Source: Serpens sp035497915
GTDB taxonomy: Bacteria; Pseudomonadota; Gammaproteobacteria; Pseudomonadales; Pseudomonadaceae
Direction: 5' to 3'
DNA length: 64,000 bases
Assembly: GCF_035497915.1 (NCBI RefSeq)
Contig: NZ_DATJCS010000036.1
Location: forward strand, 124,001-188,000
In this document: positions 15,983-25,741 of the stretch, in pieces
Numbering within the stretch: position 1 is the first letter of the stretch
How the letters are laid out: each line of letters begins with the position of its first letter
Program-made: the position numbers and the translations under genes
Notes under the pieces: model-generated
What the model was told of the DNA's origin: nothing
Database searches by the model: none
Seen by the model: only the letters and a program-made list of their open reading frames with translations

Positions 15983-16348
15983 ATGCGTAAGTTCAGCCGT
16001 TTCCCGTTTATCAAGGGCCTGCGTATCGATGTGATCGACAACGCCCGTAATCTGCCGCTGGGCTTCGCCGCCGATGTCTCGCTGGGAGGGTTGCGCCTCA
16101 TCGGTGAAGAATCCTTCAAGGTCGGCGACGAATACGAGATTCGCCTTGAGGTGCCGAAGAGCGACCTGACGCTGGAGCAGCAGATCGTTCTCAAGGTGGT
16201 CTGCCAGTGGACCCGCAAGAATTTCCGCAAGGGCTTCGAACAGGGCCTGCGGGTGACCGAGCCGTCGCGGGCTTTCGAGAATCTGGTCAACACCCTCAGC
16301 CACAGCCTGGGGCTGTCTGAAACCAGCCTGCCGAAGCGGCGCGTCTGA
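15983..16348 (+). CDS. Single-domain PilZ protein
   Basis: 121 aa. It has RKFSR (R2-x-x-x-R6) at the N-terminus and DVSLGG (residues about 32-37), the RxxxR and D/NxSxxG motifs by which PilZ domains bind cyclic di-GMP, followed by a beta-barrel pattern. It is likely a c-di-GMP receptor. Divergent from rep, and it converges on the twin-protein gene with a 20-base gap. Whether it acts on the flagellar genes nearby is not shown. Confidence 0.85.
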   Translation: MRKFSRFPFIKGLRIDVIDNARNLPLGFAADVSLGGLRLIGEESFKVGDEYEIRLEVPKSDLTLEQQIVLKVVCQWTRKNFRKGFEQGLRVTEPSRAFENLVNTLSHSLGLSETSLPKRRV

Positions 16349-16368
16349 GCGCCGCCGGTCGGCTGGCG

Positions 16369-18201
16369 CTATTGCTTGCCTAGCTGCGCCGCCAGCGTAT
16401 CCTCGATGACGAAACGCAGGTGGGGCATTTCCCCTGCCAGCCGGCCCAGGAATGCCTGGATGCGGGCATCGGCGGGCATGTCGCCCAACACGCCCAGTAT
16501 GCGTTGCTGGACCAGGCTTTCCTGCGTGGGGAAGGCATGCAGGAGCGCATCGAGGCTGTCCGGGTAGAAGGCCGCCAGTATATTGCCTGCCTGAATAGTG
16601 GAGTCGCCGGGATCCAGATCTCCCAGCATCTGGATCATGAGCGCAATCGTCTGCTCGTTGGCTGTACCGTGCAGGGCCAGGAAACGGATCAGATTCTTCT
16701 TCATTTCGGAGTATCGATAGGCACGGGCCTGAAAAGGCAGCAGCGTCTGTTGCAATCTGCGAACGATGTTCGCCTGCTGGCTGCTTGCCCGTGCGCCATA
16801 GGCCAGCAGCAGGACGCTTGCATCGTATGCTTTTTCATTGTCGCGCAGCTGGCGCGCGCATTCGGCGGGGGCACAGGCCGTCGCACCGGGCAGCCGATAG
16901 CGAACGGACAGCTCGTCGCGGGTCAGGGCGTCGACGTACTGATAGGTCTTCAGCGTATGGGCAAACAGGGCGCGGTGCCGATCGACGACCTGTTCCACCA
17001 GGCGCGCTTGTTCTTCGGTTTTGGTGCGTGCGTCCAGTGCCAGAAGCAAGTGGTAGATCTGTTGCGGCGCCGGCACGAGGTCCGCTCCGTCCTTGTGCAC
17101 TCGCGTCAGGAGCCGTTCGACAGCCTTCCAGTAGGGAGCGTCCAGGTCCAGAGGTCTGGTGCGCACCTCCTCGATGGCATCGCGGAGCACCCATTCGGGC
17201 CTGCTGATCGTGAGGTGTTCCCGTACCAGCAATTCGGCGGCCAGCAGGGGCTGTTTCTGCCGGGTGATCCGGTACAGCTCGTGGGCCAGCTCACCCCGTG
17301 ACATGGGCGGCGTGGCAATCTTTCCGGCATCGGCCAGGCCAAGCAGCTGTTCGATCTGCTCCGTCAGCCTCTCGATGGATTGCTGGTGGCCAGGCGCGGG
17401 GTGGGCACTGTCCCGTTGGGATTCAGTGTGGCCGGCAAGGTCCCAGAGGCTGCTCTTCAGGTTGTTCGGCGTGATTCGCGCCAGGCCGTCGACGATCTGC
17501 TGCCACTCTCCGGCGGAAAGCTCGCTCTCGCGAAACGCAGCGTTGATTGCCATGGGCAGCAGCAGTTCGGTTTCCTCGGGCCTGACGCTCTTTGCCTGAG
17601 CGAACAGGTAATCCCGGTAGCCCGGCAGCGGTTCCTGACCACTGATCAGCGCCGGGGCCAGGTCGTACTGCCAGCGATGGCAGTCGTAATCGAAGGGGAC
17701 GGAGAGGGACAGGGCCAGCGTTTCCGCAGTGCGTTGTGCGCCGGGAAGCTTCTTGCGCAGGGCCTGGTACTCGGCGGCCTTGGTGGTACACGGGTCGGCG
17801 CTGGCGCCCTTGTGCAGCACCTGCAGTTGCTTGCCCAGGCCTTCGGGGTCGATCTCGATCTCCGCCTTGAGGATGAACCGCTCCCCGTCCCACTGCTCTT
17901 CCAGAATCCGCGTACGGGTCAGTGCCTGGGCGAAGGACTGGATATTGGTCTGCACGGTGCGGGAAAAGGCCTCGCCGTCCAGACGTTCCGCACTGTCCAG
18001 CGATGACTGCACCTGCACGCCGACTTCTTCGATGACCAGCGCCTGCAGCTGCTGCAGCGCGGCCTTGCGCGCACTGACCTTGGAGTCGTTCTCGCTGGCC
18101 CGGTAGGTGTAGTCGCGGACCATGGTCACCGGCGCCGCCTGGGCAGAGAGGCTGGTGGTCAGCGTGAGGGCGAGGCCGCACAGAAAGAAGCGAAGCGACA
18201 T
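16369..18201 (-). CDS. Exported protein of unknown function, tandem paralogue A
   Basis: 610 aa from ATG 18201, preceded by AGGA; a TTG two codons upstream is less likely. Signal peptide residues 1-22 (ending AQA). Residues 25-125 form an ordered domain beginning MVRDYTYRASENDSKVSARK and ending near FILKAEIEIDPEGLGKQL. This domain type recurs in unrelated exported proteins, where it looks like a FlgT/LPP20-like alpha-beta fold (weak recall). The rest is helical, with repeat-like HEAT character and many charged residues. The last 60 residues read like a HEAT repeat unit. It is a close paralogue of the gene at 18265-20076, nearly identical over the first 120 residues. It is last in the strand-continuous series starting at fliM. 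Confidence 0.8.
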   Translation of the reverse strand: MSLRFFLCGLALTLTTSLSAQAAPVTMVRDYTYRASENDSKVSARKAALQQLQALVIEEVGVQVQSSLDSAERLDGEAFSRTVQTNIQSFAQALTRTRILEEQWDGERFILKAEIEIDPEGLGKQLQVLHKGASADPCTTKAAEYQALRKKLPGAQRTAETLALSLSVPFDYDCHRWQYDLAPALISGQEPLPGYRDYLFAQAKSVRPEETELLLPMAINAAFRESELSAGEWQQIVDGLARITPNNLKSSLWDLAGHTESQRDSAHPAPGHQQSIERLTEQIEQLLGLADAGKIATPPMSRGELAHELYRITRQKQPLLAAELLVREHLTISRPEWVLRDAIEEVRTRPLDLDAPYWKAVERLLTRVHKDGADLVPAPQQIYHLLLALDARTKTEEQARLVEQVVDRHRALFAHTLKTYQYVDALTRDELSVRYRLPGATACAPAECARQLRDNEKAYDASVLLLAYGARASSQQANIVRRLQQTLLPFQARAYRYSEMKKNLIRFLALHGTANEQTIALMIQMLGDLDPGDSTIQAGNILAAFYPDSLDALLHAFPTQESLVQQRILGVLGDMPADARIQAFLGRLAGEMPHLRFVIEDTLAAQLGKQ

Positions 18202-18264
18202 TAGCAATTCCTATAGCGAAAGATCCGTTTCGAAGTGGCGGCTGTCCCGGTGCGAGCGCAGTCT

Positions 18265-20076
18265 TCAGGGTTGCTGCGCGAGCTGTGCCGCCAGGGCATC
18301 CTCGATGAAATAACGCACCGTCTGATCCTGTGGTTCGAGTGCTTTGAGGAATGTCTGTATGCGTGGATCTGCCGGCATATCAGCCAGCACCCTGACCAGA
18401 TGGGCCTGCATGCGCGGTGTTTGGGGCTGGTGGATGCCCTGCAGCACCGCGTCCAGACTGGCCGGATAGTGGCTGACGAGGATCCTGTGCGCCTCGCGGG
18501 TGGGCTCCCCTTCGTAATCGCCCATTGCGCGGACCAGCAGGGCCAGGGTCGGGTCGTCGATCGTGGGAAACAGGCCCAACAGGCGTATCAGGTTAACGGT
18601 CATTTCATACTGTTGAGGGAATCGGTTCGACGCCAGGAGCCGTTCCAGCTTCCGCAGGACTTCCTGCCGTGTTTCGTTCGCTCGGGGGCCATAGGCCAGC
18701 AGCAGCTCGCTGGCCTCGAGCGCGTGCTTGCCGAACAGCTGGCGCGCGCAATCGGCGGGTTGGCAGGCCGGTGAATCCGGCAGTTGGTAGCGAATGAACA
18801 GCAGATCCCTGTCCTTGCTGGCGGCGCGCTTGTTCAACGCATGGGACAACAGGTCGCGATGTCGGTGGGCGACCAGGTCGACCAATCGCTTTTCCTCTGC
18901 GGTCTCGGTGTGATGCTGATCCAGGGTCAACAGCAGACGGCTGACTTGCCCGGACGGAAGCTGCCTGTCCGCATCGAAGCGCGTCAGCAGCCGATCGAGT
19001 GCTTTCCAGTAAACATCTTCCAGGCTCAACGGCTTGGCGCCGAGAAACGCAGTGACGGCCTCCTTGAGCGCCAGTTCCGGGTTGCCGATGGTGAGGTATT
19101 CCTGCTCCAGCAGCTGGGCGGCCAGCCTGGGTTGTCTGAACAAGATGACGTGGTACAGATCGCTGGCCACCTCGCTCCGCGACATGGGCGGTGTGCCAAT
19201 TTTTCCAGCAGCGGCCTGCTGAAGGAGCTGCTGTATCTGTTCCGCCAATTGCTCAACGGATTGATGCCGGGTCGCGGTGGCATTTTCTCGCTCCGGCTGG
19301 GTGCCCCCGGATAGCTCGGAAAAGGCGCGGCGCACGCGGAGCGGACGAAGCCGGCCCAGCCCGTCGATAATCTGCTGCCACTCGGTTGCCGAAAGATCGT
19401 CCTCGCGCAAGGCCAGATCGATGACCATGGGCAGCAGCAGCTCGGCTTCCTCGGGTCTGACGCTTTTCGCCTGGGCGAACAGGTAGTCCCGGTACCCCGG
19501 CAGCGGCACTTTTTCATGGAACAGGAGCGGGGCCAGGTCGTACTGCCAGCGATGGCAGTCGTAATCGAAGGGAACGGAGAGGGACAGGGCTAGCAGTTCC
19601 GCAGTGCGCTGCGCGCCGGGAAGCTTCTTGCCCAGGGTCTGGTATTCGGCCGCCTTGGCGGCGCATGGGTCGGCGCTGGTGCCCTTCTGCAGCACCTGCA
19701 GTTGCCTGCCCAGGCCGTCGGGGTCGACCTCGATCTCCGCCTTGACGAAGAAGTGTTCGCCGTCCCACTGCTCTTCCAGGATTCGCGTGCGGGTCAGCGC
19801 CTGGGCGAAGGACTGGATGTTGGTCTGCACGGTGCGGGAAAACGCCTCGCCGTCCAGGCGTTCCGAGCTGTCCAGCGATGACTGCACCTGCACGCCCACC
19901 TCTTCGATGACCAGCGCCTGCAGCTGCTGCAGCGCAGCCTTGCGCGCACTGACCTTCGAGTCGTTCTCGCTGGCCCGGTAGGTGTAGTCGCGCACCATGG
20001 TCAGCGGGGCCGCCTGGGCGGAGAGGGTGGTGATCAGGGTGAGGGCGAGGCTGTACAAAAAACGGCGAACGAGCAT
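18265..20076 (-). CDS. Exported protein of unknown function, tandem paralogue B
   Basis: 603 aa from ATG 20076 (MLVRRFLYSLALTLITTL); ATG 20088, 4 codons upstream, is an equal candidate. Signal peptide, then the same N-terminal domain as paralogue A (QVQSSLDSSERLDGEAFSRT) and a helical remainder with cysteines at matching places (SADPC, FDYDC, ACQPADCA). Both copies share the ending FVIEDTLAAQL/YFIEDALAAQL. The two are separated by 63 bases on one strand, so they arose by tandem duplication and then diverged in the C-terminal part. Function unknown; envelope location is inferred from the signal peptide. Confidence 0.8.
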   Translation of the reverse strand: MLVRRFLYSLALTLITTLSAQAAPLTMVRDYTYRASENDSKVSARKAALQQLQALVIEEVGVQVQSSLDSSERLDGEAFSRTVQTNIQSFAQALTRTRILEEQWDGEHFFVKAEIEVDPDGLGRQLQVLQKGTSADPCAAKAAEYQTLGKKLPGAQRTAELLALSLSVPFDYDCHRWQYDLAPLLFHEKVPLPGYRDYLFAQAKSVRPEEAELLLPMVIDLALREDDLSATEWQQIIDGLGRLRPLRVRRAFSELSGGTQPERENATATRHQSVEQLAEQIQQLLQQAAAGKIGTPPMSRSEVASDLYHVILFRQPRLAAQLLEQEYLTIGNPELALKEAVTAFLGAKPLSLEDVYWKALDRLLTRFDADRQLPSGQVSRLLLTLDQHHTETAEEKRLVDLVAHRHRDLLSHALNKRAASKDRDLLFIRYQLPDSPACQPADCARQLFGKHALEASELLLAYGPRANETRQEVLRKLERLLASNRFPQQYEMTVNLIRLLGLFPTIDDPTLALLVRAMGDYEGEPTREAHRILVSHYPASLDAVLQGIHQPQTPRMQAHLVRVLADMPADPRIQTFLKALEPQDQTVRYFIEDALAAQLAQQP

Positions 20077-20200
20077 GTAGGTAGTCATTCCAATTGACGG
20101 CCCCGCCATGTTTCCTGGCGGTGGGGCATGGTTCGACGGGATGTATCGAAAGTGCGGGCGGGGAGGTGCGGCTGAATTTACAGCCGCACGATGCGCATTG

Positions 20201-21109
20201 TTATTCCGGCTTGAATTCGAGCAGTTGCTGCAGGTCAACGACTTGCTGGGAAAGCATGGCAATCAACTTGTCCTTGCTGGCCAGTTTCTCATTAAGCAGA
20301 TGGACCAATTGGTTGCTGGTCGAGTCGGAAAGTGCAGGGCTGACGTCTTTTTGCTGCGGAGCGGTCAAAATCATCCCGTCGGCCTGGCGCGCCTGGGCAA
20401 CCACTTCCGTCAAACCCGTGATTCGACGCTTGCCAAGCTGGTTTTGGGCATGGGGTCTTTTCGTGATCAGGCAAACGGAGTTGGCAAACTCGATGGAATT
20501 GATTTCACCGAGCAGGGCCTCAGTCAACTCCGGAGAAACCCCGAACTCCTTGAGATACTCAAGGCGGCTCTGCGGAAGACCCCAGTGTTCGAAGTTGATC
20601 ACGTCGGCAAGTTTTTTCAGGAATGCCATGGAAGAGGTGCGAAGGTTCAGACCGCCCTCCCACGGCTTCCAGTAACTGGCATGCAGGTCCTCGATGATGT
20701 AGAGACCGCCGTGTTCCAGGCTGGAAAAGAGCTTGCAGAAGGCCTGAATGATGTCGGAGCTGGTGTGCGAGCCATCATCGATGATCACGTCGAATTTGGG
20801 CGATTGCTCGAAAACCTGCTGTAGCGTGGCCGGTGCCTTGATATCGCCAATGATCACGCTGATTCTGGGATCGGAGTGTTCGATTTTGCGGCAGTTGGGG
20901 TTGATGTCGCAGCCCAGCAGCTTCTGCGCATTGCTGAAGTATTTGCCCCAGATTTCCAGCGAACCGCCATTTTGAATGCCGACTTCCAGTAGCCGAACGG
21001 GGTTGTTGCGGATCGGACTGAAGGCCCTTTCGTAGAAGGCGAAATAGCTGCTCCATTTGTCGGAAACATTGCCATCGTGAGTTTGGTAAAGCTCGGCTAT
21101 GGTTTTCAT
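20201..21109 (-). CDS. Class I SAM methyltransferase, MycE-like, with C-terminal coiled coil
   Basis: 302 aa. SAM motif I is VRLLEVGIQNGGSLEIW (about 38-54), then CDINPNC, and the stretch with FDVIIDDGSHTSSDIIQAF and GGLYIIEDLHASYWKPW (about 105-150). The IDDGSH and IED-x(3)-YW combination is shared, from memory, with macrolide sugar O-methyltransferases such as MycE, which suggests a sugar hydroxyl as acceptor. The last 45 residues are a predicted coiled coil (LLNEKLASKDKLIAMLSQQV). Base composition is clearly less GC-rich than neighbouring core genes. It lies 28 bases after the GT41 gene. Sugar methylation of a flagellar glycan is inference. Confidence 0.8.
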   Translation of the reverse strand: MKTIAELYQTHDGNVSDKWSSYFAFYERAFSPIRNNPVRLLEVGIQNGGSLEIWGKYFSNAQKLLGCDINPNCRKIEHSDPRISVIIGDIKAPATLQQVFEQSPKFDVIIDDGSHTSSDIIQAFCKLFSSLEHGGLYIIEDLHASYWKPWEGGLNLRTSSMAFLKKLADVINFEHWGLPQSRLEYLKEFGVSPELTEALLGEINSIEFANSVCLITKRPHAQNQLGKRRITGLTEVVAQARQADGMILTAPQQKDVSPALSDSTSNQLVHLLNEKLASKDKLIAMLSQQVVDLQQLLEFKPE

Positions 21110-21137
21110 CGGGTCTTTTTTCTCGTTGGACTTCTAG

Positions 21138-23606
21138 TCAGTGAGTAGGAGTTCTTGCTTCTTGAAGGGCGTGAATTGAAAAGAATGCTTCAGAAAGTTG
21201 TGCTGCAAAAAGCTCGGCATTGAAAATGGGCAGACTCTGCGCTTTATTGCGGATTTCCAGTCGCCGGTTATTGAGTTTTTCCACGTCTCGGGCGGCGCGT
21301 ACGGCTTTTTCGATGAAGTCCTGAATATCCTGCGCGATCCAGTCTTCCAGTCCGGCGGCACTCAGCAGACTGGCTCCCTGCCGGGCAATCATGGTTTCTC
21401 CCATGAGTGTCACGGTAGGAACACCCATCCAGACGGCATCGCACGTTGTGGTTCCGCCAGGGAAGGGGAAACTGTCGAGAAGAATGTCCACTTCGGAATG
21501 CTTCTTCAGATAATCGTTCCAGTTGGTGGCTCCGGTCAGTATCAGGCGGTTGGGGTTGATTCCGAACTGCTTGAACAGGGCCGCAATGGCTTTTCGGTTC
21601 TCGCTGGAATCCAGCTGCATGCATTGCCAGCGAAACCTGGCATCCGGCACAGCCTTGAGGATCTCCGCCCAGACCTGGATGACCCTGTGGCTGACCTTGC
21701 GCAGGGACTGGAATGAACCAAAGGTGATGAATCCGTTTTTCAGCGCAGGCGTTTCGCTGACGGCAGGACTGGTTTCGGGCGGCGAATAGCAAAGACGCGT
21801 TTGCGGCAGCCTGAAGATGGTCTCGGTAAAGTCAGAGGCGCTGCCTTCCGGCAGGCTGACGGGATCGGCAAGGAAGTAATCCATCGTTTCCAGGCCGGTC
21901 GAATCCCAATAGCCAAGCCAGCTGACCTGAATCGGTGCTGGCTTGCGGGCAAAGATTTCCAGGCGACCGTCCCGTGTATGGCCAGAAAGATCGACAAGGA
22001 TATCGATCTGGTCCTCCTTGATGATGGCGCAGGCCTGGTCGGCATCCATGAAGCGGATGTTTCGCCAAGCATGGAAGGATTTTTCAAAATGCTCGGTGAG
22101 GGCGTCGCTTTTGGAAATGTTGGAATAAGCAAAGGTCTTGATCCGGTGCTTTGCCAGCTCGGGTATCGTGTTCTTCAGGAACAGGCCGACCGGGTGATGC
22201 TTAAAGTCTCCGGAGACAAAACCAATGTTGAGCGTTTCCGGGGACTTGCGCGGCAGCGCAACGTCCGACTTCGGCAGGTTTTGCATCGCGACGGCATTGA
22301 AGCGGCGTGCCAGGTCGGCGTAGCGAATGTCATGTCCCTCGATCTGGGTTGAGGTAAACATGAGAGTGCTGAGCGAGAAGTAATCCTTCGCTCTGGCTTC
22401 CAGCTGAGGAATGAGTCCAAGCAGCTTTTCCGTTTCCCCGCACATGACGTAAGCGCTGGCCAGGTGGGGTAACGCCTGCTCGACGTGCAGCGCGTGGGCC
22501 AGTTCCAGCTGATCGCGAGCCTTGTGATATTCCTGATTTTCAAGGAGGGTTACGCCCAGCAGGTACTGCAGTTCGGTATTTTCCGGCTCCAGCTTGATTG
22601 CCTTGCGATAGTGAACCTTGGCTTGCTTGGCTCTGCCCTGCTCTCTTAGCAGGCCCGCCACAAAACGATGCGCCAATACGGAGTCGGGTAGCGTCTTCAC
22701 GGCTTCCAGCGCCACCACGATGGCTTGCTGGTAAAGCTTGAGCGTCTTCAGGGAAATCGCGAATTTCAGCAGCGTTGGAAGGTGTTTCTTGTTCAGGCGA
22801 TAGGCTTCGGCGAATGCGCGGGCGGCTTTGACATGGTTGCCCTTCTTGCTCAGACAGATGCCGAGATTGAGATGCAGGGTATGTTCCTGTGGCTCGATCT
22901 CGATCAAGGTGCGAAACAGGCCTTCGGCCTCGTCGAACTCCTGAAGATTGAGTAGAGATTCGCCAAGCAGCATCCCGGCCGTCACATCGCTGGGCACCAG
23001 CTCGAGGGCGCGTAGAGCGGCCTCCTTTGCTTCCTTGAAGCGCTTGAGCATGGTCAGGCACTTGGCCAGGTTGATGCGGTATTCAGGAAGACTGTTGTCA
23101 AGTTGCGTGGCGGTTTCAAAGGCCATCAGGGCATGTTCGTATTGCTCTTGAAGCAACAGAAGCTTGCCCATTTCATTGTGGGCGAGGGCGAAGTGCGGAT
23201 TGGCCTTGATCGCCTCGAGAAGTTTCCTGCCGGCCTGCTCCAGCTTCCCTTCCATGAGCAACAGATGCCCCTGATGGGTCAGGGTGGGTGCATGCTCGGG
23301 GTTCAGTCGGAGGATTCTGCCAAACACCTGCTGGGCGGTATGGGCTTCGCCAGATTGCAGGTGAAGACAGGCAAGCTCGAACTGGATTTCGAGATCATCC
23401 GGAAACAGCTTGGCGGCCTGCTTGATGAGCGAGGCGCGCTCGGCAAGCTTCCCCAGCTTCTTGTGGGCTTCCGCCAGGTATCGCCACGGCATGCTGCTCG
23501 GGTAATCGCTGCTAATCATGCTCTCGGCGATTCTGGTGATCTGCTGATAATCCCGCTCCTGGTATGCCTGTGCGAGTCGTTGTTCTTCAGCGCCTTGAAG
23601 GGTCAT
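21138..23606 (-). CDS. TPR protein with C-terminal O-GlcNAc-transferase-like (GT41/SPINDLY) domain
   Basis: 822 aa. Residues about 1-400 are tandem tetratricopeptide repeats (roughly ten; for example HFALAHNEMGKLLLLQEQYE). The C-terminal half has the GT41 blocks: NIGFVSGDFKHHPVGLFL, IDILVDLSGHTRDGRLEIFA, PIQVSWLGYWDSTG, FGSFQSLRKVSHRVIQVWAE and the stretch with DSFPFPGGTTTCDAVWMGVP. Such proteins transfer a sugar from a UDP- or GDP-sugar to Ser/Thr in the cytoplasm. There is no signal peptide. The gene starts 38 bases after flhA on the same strand. Bacterial GT41 enzymes next to flagellar genes are candidates for flagellin glycosylation. Donor and acceptor are not shown by the sequence. Lower GC than the flagellar genes. 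Confidence 0.88.
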   Translation of the reverse strand: MTLQGAEEQRLAQAYQERDYQQITRIAESMISSDYPSSMPWRYLAEAHKKLGKLAERASLIKQAAKLFPDDLEIQFELACLHLQSGEAHTAQQVFGRILRLNPEHAPTLTHQGHLLLMEGKLEQAGRKLLEAIKANPHFALAHNEMGKLLLLQEQYEHALMAFETATQLDNSLPEYRINLAKCLTMLKRFKEAKEAALRALELVPSDVTAGMLLGESLLNLQEFDEAEGLFRTLIEIEPQEHTLHLNLGICLSKKGNHVKAARAFAEAYRLNKKHLPTLLKFAISLKTLKLYQQAIVVALEAVKTLPDSVLAHRFVAGLLREQGRAKQAKVHYRKAIKLEPENTELQYLLGVTLLENQEYHKARDQLELAHALHVEQALPHLASAYVMCGETEKLLGLIPQLEARAKDYFSLSTLMFTSTQIEGHDIRYADLARRFNAVAMQNLPKSDVALPRKSPETLNIGFVSGDFKHHPVGLFLKNTIPELAKHRIKTFAYSNISKSDALTEHFEKSFHAWRNIRFMDADQACAIIKEDQIDILVDLSGHTRDGRLEIFARKPAPIQVSWLGYWDSTGLETMDYFLADPVSLPEGSASDFTETIFRLPQTRLCYSPPETSPAVSETPALKNGFITFGSFQSLRKVSHRVIQVWAEILKAVPDARFRWQCMQLDSSENRKAIAALFKQFGINPNRLILTGATNWNDYLKKHSEVDILLDSFPFPGGTTTCDAVWMGVPTVTLMGETMIARQGASLLSAAGLEDWIAQDIQDFIEKAVRAARDVEKLNNRRLEIRNKAQSLPIFNAELFAAQLSEAFFSIHALQEARTPTH

Positions 23607-23644
23607 GCCTGTGTGTTCCTGAAAACTTTCGATTCACGCCAGGC

Positions 23645-25741
23645 TCAGCCCAGCGTCCCGACGATATTGATCGCCACCTTCTCCGGTATCTCGTTCTGCG
23701 ACAGCACGTGCAGCCCCGGGCTGAACACCCGGGCGTAGCGGGCCAGCAGCGGGCGCAGTTGCGGCATGACCACCAGGATCGGCGGGTGGCCATCCTTGCG
23801 CAGGCGTTCCTTGACCACCGGCATGCTGGTCTGCAGCTGGTTGAGCAACGCCGGGTCGACCGGGATGTTGTCCAGGCTCACCGTGCCCTGCTGCTGGGCA
23901 ATGCCCAGCGCGCCCATCAGGGTGTTTTCCAGGGCGTTCTCCAGCACGAATACGCCCAGCTCGCTGCGCTCGCCGGCGATGCCGTTGATCAGCGTGCGAC
24001 GCAGGGCGAAGCGCACGTCCGAGGCCAGCAGGATCGGGTCTTTGGTGCTTTCGCTGCCTTCCAGCAGGGTGGTGGCGATGGTCACCATGTCGCGCAGCGG
24101 CACTTCCTCCTGCAGCAACTGGCGGTACACGCGGTGCTGCTGGGTGTAGCTGAGCGCGGTCTTCAGGCTGTCGGCCAGCTTGGGGGCGAGCACGGCCAGG
24201 CGCTGCATCAGGTGGTCGACATCGTCGTGCTTGAAGATTTCCGCCAGGTTCTCGCGGATGATCTTGTTCAGGTGGGTGGCCACCACGCTGGAGCAGTCGA
24301 TCACCTGGTAGCCGAGGTTGAGCGCCTTGCTCTTCAGCGCCGGCTCGATCCACACCACCTGCATGCGGTAGGCCGGATCGGTGCCGAGGATGCCGTCGAT
24401 CTCGCCGTACAGCTTGGCCGAGGGAATGGCCATCAGGCGGTCCGGATACAGCTCAGCGCCGTCGATGCGCTCGCCGTTGATGTAGATGGCGTACTGCGAG
24501 GCCTTCAGGCGCAGGCTGTCGCGGATGTGTACTTCCGGCAGCAGGAAGCCGAGCTGTTCGGACAGCGTCTGGCGCACGCCGCGAATGCGCAGCGGCAGGG
24601 GCGAGCCACCGGCGTCGTTGACCAGGCCGACCAGCTTGTAGCCCAGCGATACCGACAGCCGCTCGACCAGCGGGATGTCTTCCCAGGCCAGCGGCTGCGG
24701 CTTGTCCTGGCGCAGGTCACGGCTCAGCGCGGTGATCTTCTCCAGGCTTTCGGCCTCGTCCACCGGGGCGAAGCGGGCGACCCGCCAGCCGACGAAGGCG
24801 ATCAGCGCGGCAAAGCTGAGGAACGCCAGGTGCGGCATGCCCGGCACCAGCGCGATCACGGCGATCACGCCGGCCACGGTGTAGAGCGTCGACGGCTGGG
24901 CGAGCATCTGCTTGCGCACCAGGCCGGTGATTTCCGACGACTCGTTGGTGCGGGTGATGATGATCGCCGCGGCGGTGGACAGCAGCAGCGCCGGAATCTG
25001 CGCGGCCAGGCCGTCACCGATACTCAGCAGCGCGAACAGGCGCCAGGATTCGGCGGCGGACAGGTCGTGGACCAGCATGCCGATGGCGAAGCCGCCGATC
25101 AGGTTGATCAGCAGGATCAGGATGCCGGCGATGGCGTCGCCGCGCACGAACTTGGCGGCGCCATCCATGGCCCCGTAGAAGTCGGATTCCTTGGCCACGT
25201 CGGCGCGGCGCTTGCGCGCGTCGTCGGCGTTGATCAGGCCGGCGTTGAGATCGGCGTCGATGGCCATCTGCTTGCCGGGCAGCGCGTCCAGGGTGAAGCG
25301 CGCGGTCACTTCGGCGATGCGCTCGCCACCCTTGGTGATCACCAGGAAGTTCACGATGGTGAGGATGACGAAGACGATGATGCCGACGATGAAGTTGCCG
25401 CCGATCACCACCTCGCCGAACGCCTCGATCACCTTGCCCGCCGCGTCGGTGCCGGTGTGGCCTTCGAGCAGCACGATCCGCGTGGAGGCGACGTTGAGCG
25501 TCAGGCGCAGCAGCGTGGTGACCAGGATCACCGTCGGCAGCAGCGAGAAGTCCAGCGGCGTGCGGGTCGAGACGCAGACCAGCAGCACGAGGATCGACAT
25601 GCCGATGTTGAAGGTGAACAGAATGTCCAGCACCAGCGGCGGCAGGGGCAGGATGATCATCGCCAGGATGGACAGCACCACCACGGGGATGCCGATCTTG
25701 CCGTTGCGCAAGGTGGCGGAGAATTGCTGCATTGGGCTCAT
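23645..25741 (-). CDS. flhA: Flagellar export gate protein FlhA
   Basis: 698 aa, usual FlhA length. The N-terminal half has about 8 membrane segments, with the FHIPEP family signature region (LLRLTLNVASTRIVLLEGHTG, cut into its conserved parts) and the cytoplasmic loop around GGERIAEVTARFTLDALPGK. The C-terminal cytoplasmic domain (about 340-698) docks chaperone-substrate complexes. It overlaps flhB by 4 bases and is the last structural gene of the fliMNPQRflhBA operon. Confidence 0.96.
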   Translation of the reverse strand: MSPMQQFSATLRNGKIGIPVVVLSILAMIILPLPPLVLDILFTFNIGMSILVLLVCVSTRTPLDFSLLPTVILVTTLLRLTLNVASTRIVLLEGHTGTDAAGKVIEAFGEVVIGGNFIVGIIVFVILTIVNFLVITKGGERIAEVTARFTLDALPGKQMAIDADLNAGLINADDARKRRADVAKESDFYGAMDGAAKFVRGDAIAGILILLINLIGGFAIGMLVHDLSAAESWRLFALLSIGDGLAAQIPALLLSTAAAIIITRTNESSEITGLVRKQMLAQPSTLYTVAGVIAVIALVPGMPHLAFLSFAALIAFVGWRVARFAPVDEAESLEKITALSRDLRQDKPQPLAWEDIPLVERLSVSLGYKLVGLVNDAGGSPLPLRIRGVRQTLSEQLGFLLPEVHIRDSLRLKASQYAIYINGERIDGAELYPDRLMAIPSAKLYGEIDGILGTDPAYRMQVVWIEPALKSKALNLGYQVIDCSSVVATHLNKIIRENLAEIFKHDDVDHLMQRLAVLAPKLADSLKTALSYTQQHRVYRQLLQEEVPLRDMVTIATTLLEGSESTKDPILLASDVRFALRRTLINGIAGERSELGVFVLENALENTLMGALGIAQQQGTVSLDNIPVDPALLNQLQTSMPVVKERLRKDGHPPILVVMPQLRPLLARYARVFSPGLHVLSQNEIPEKVAINIVGTLG

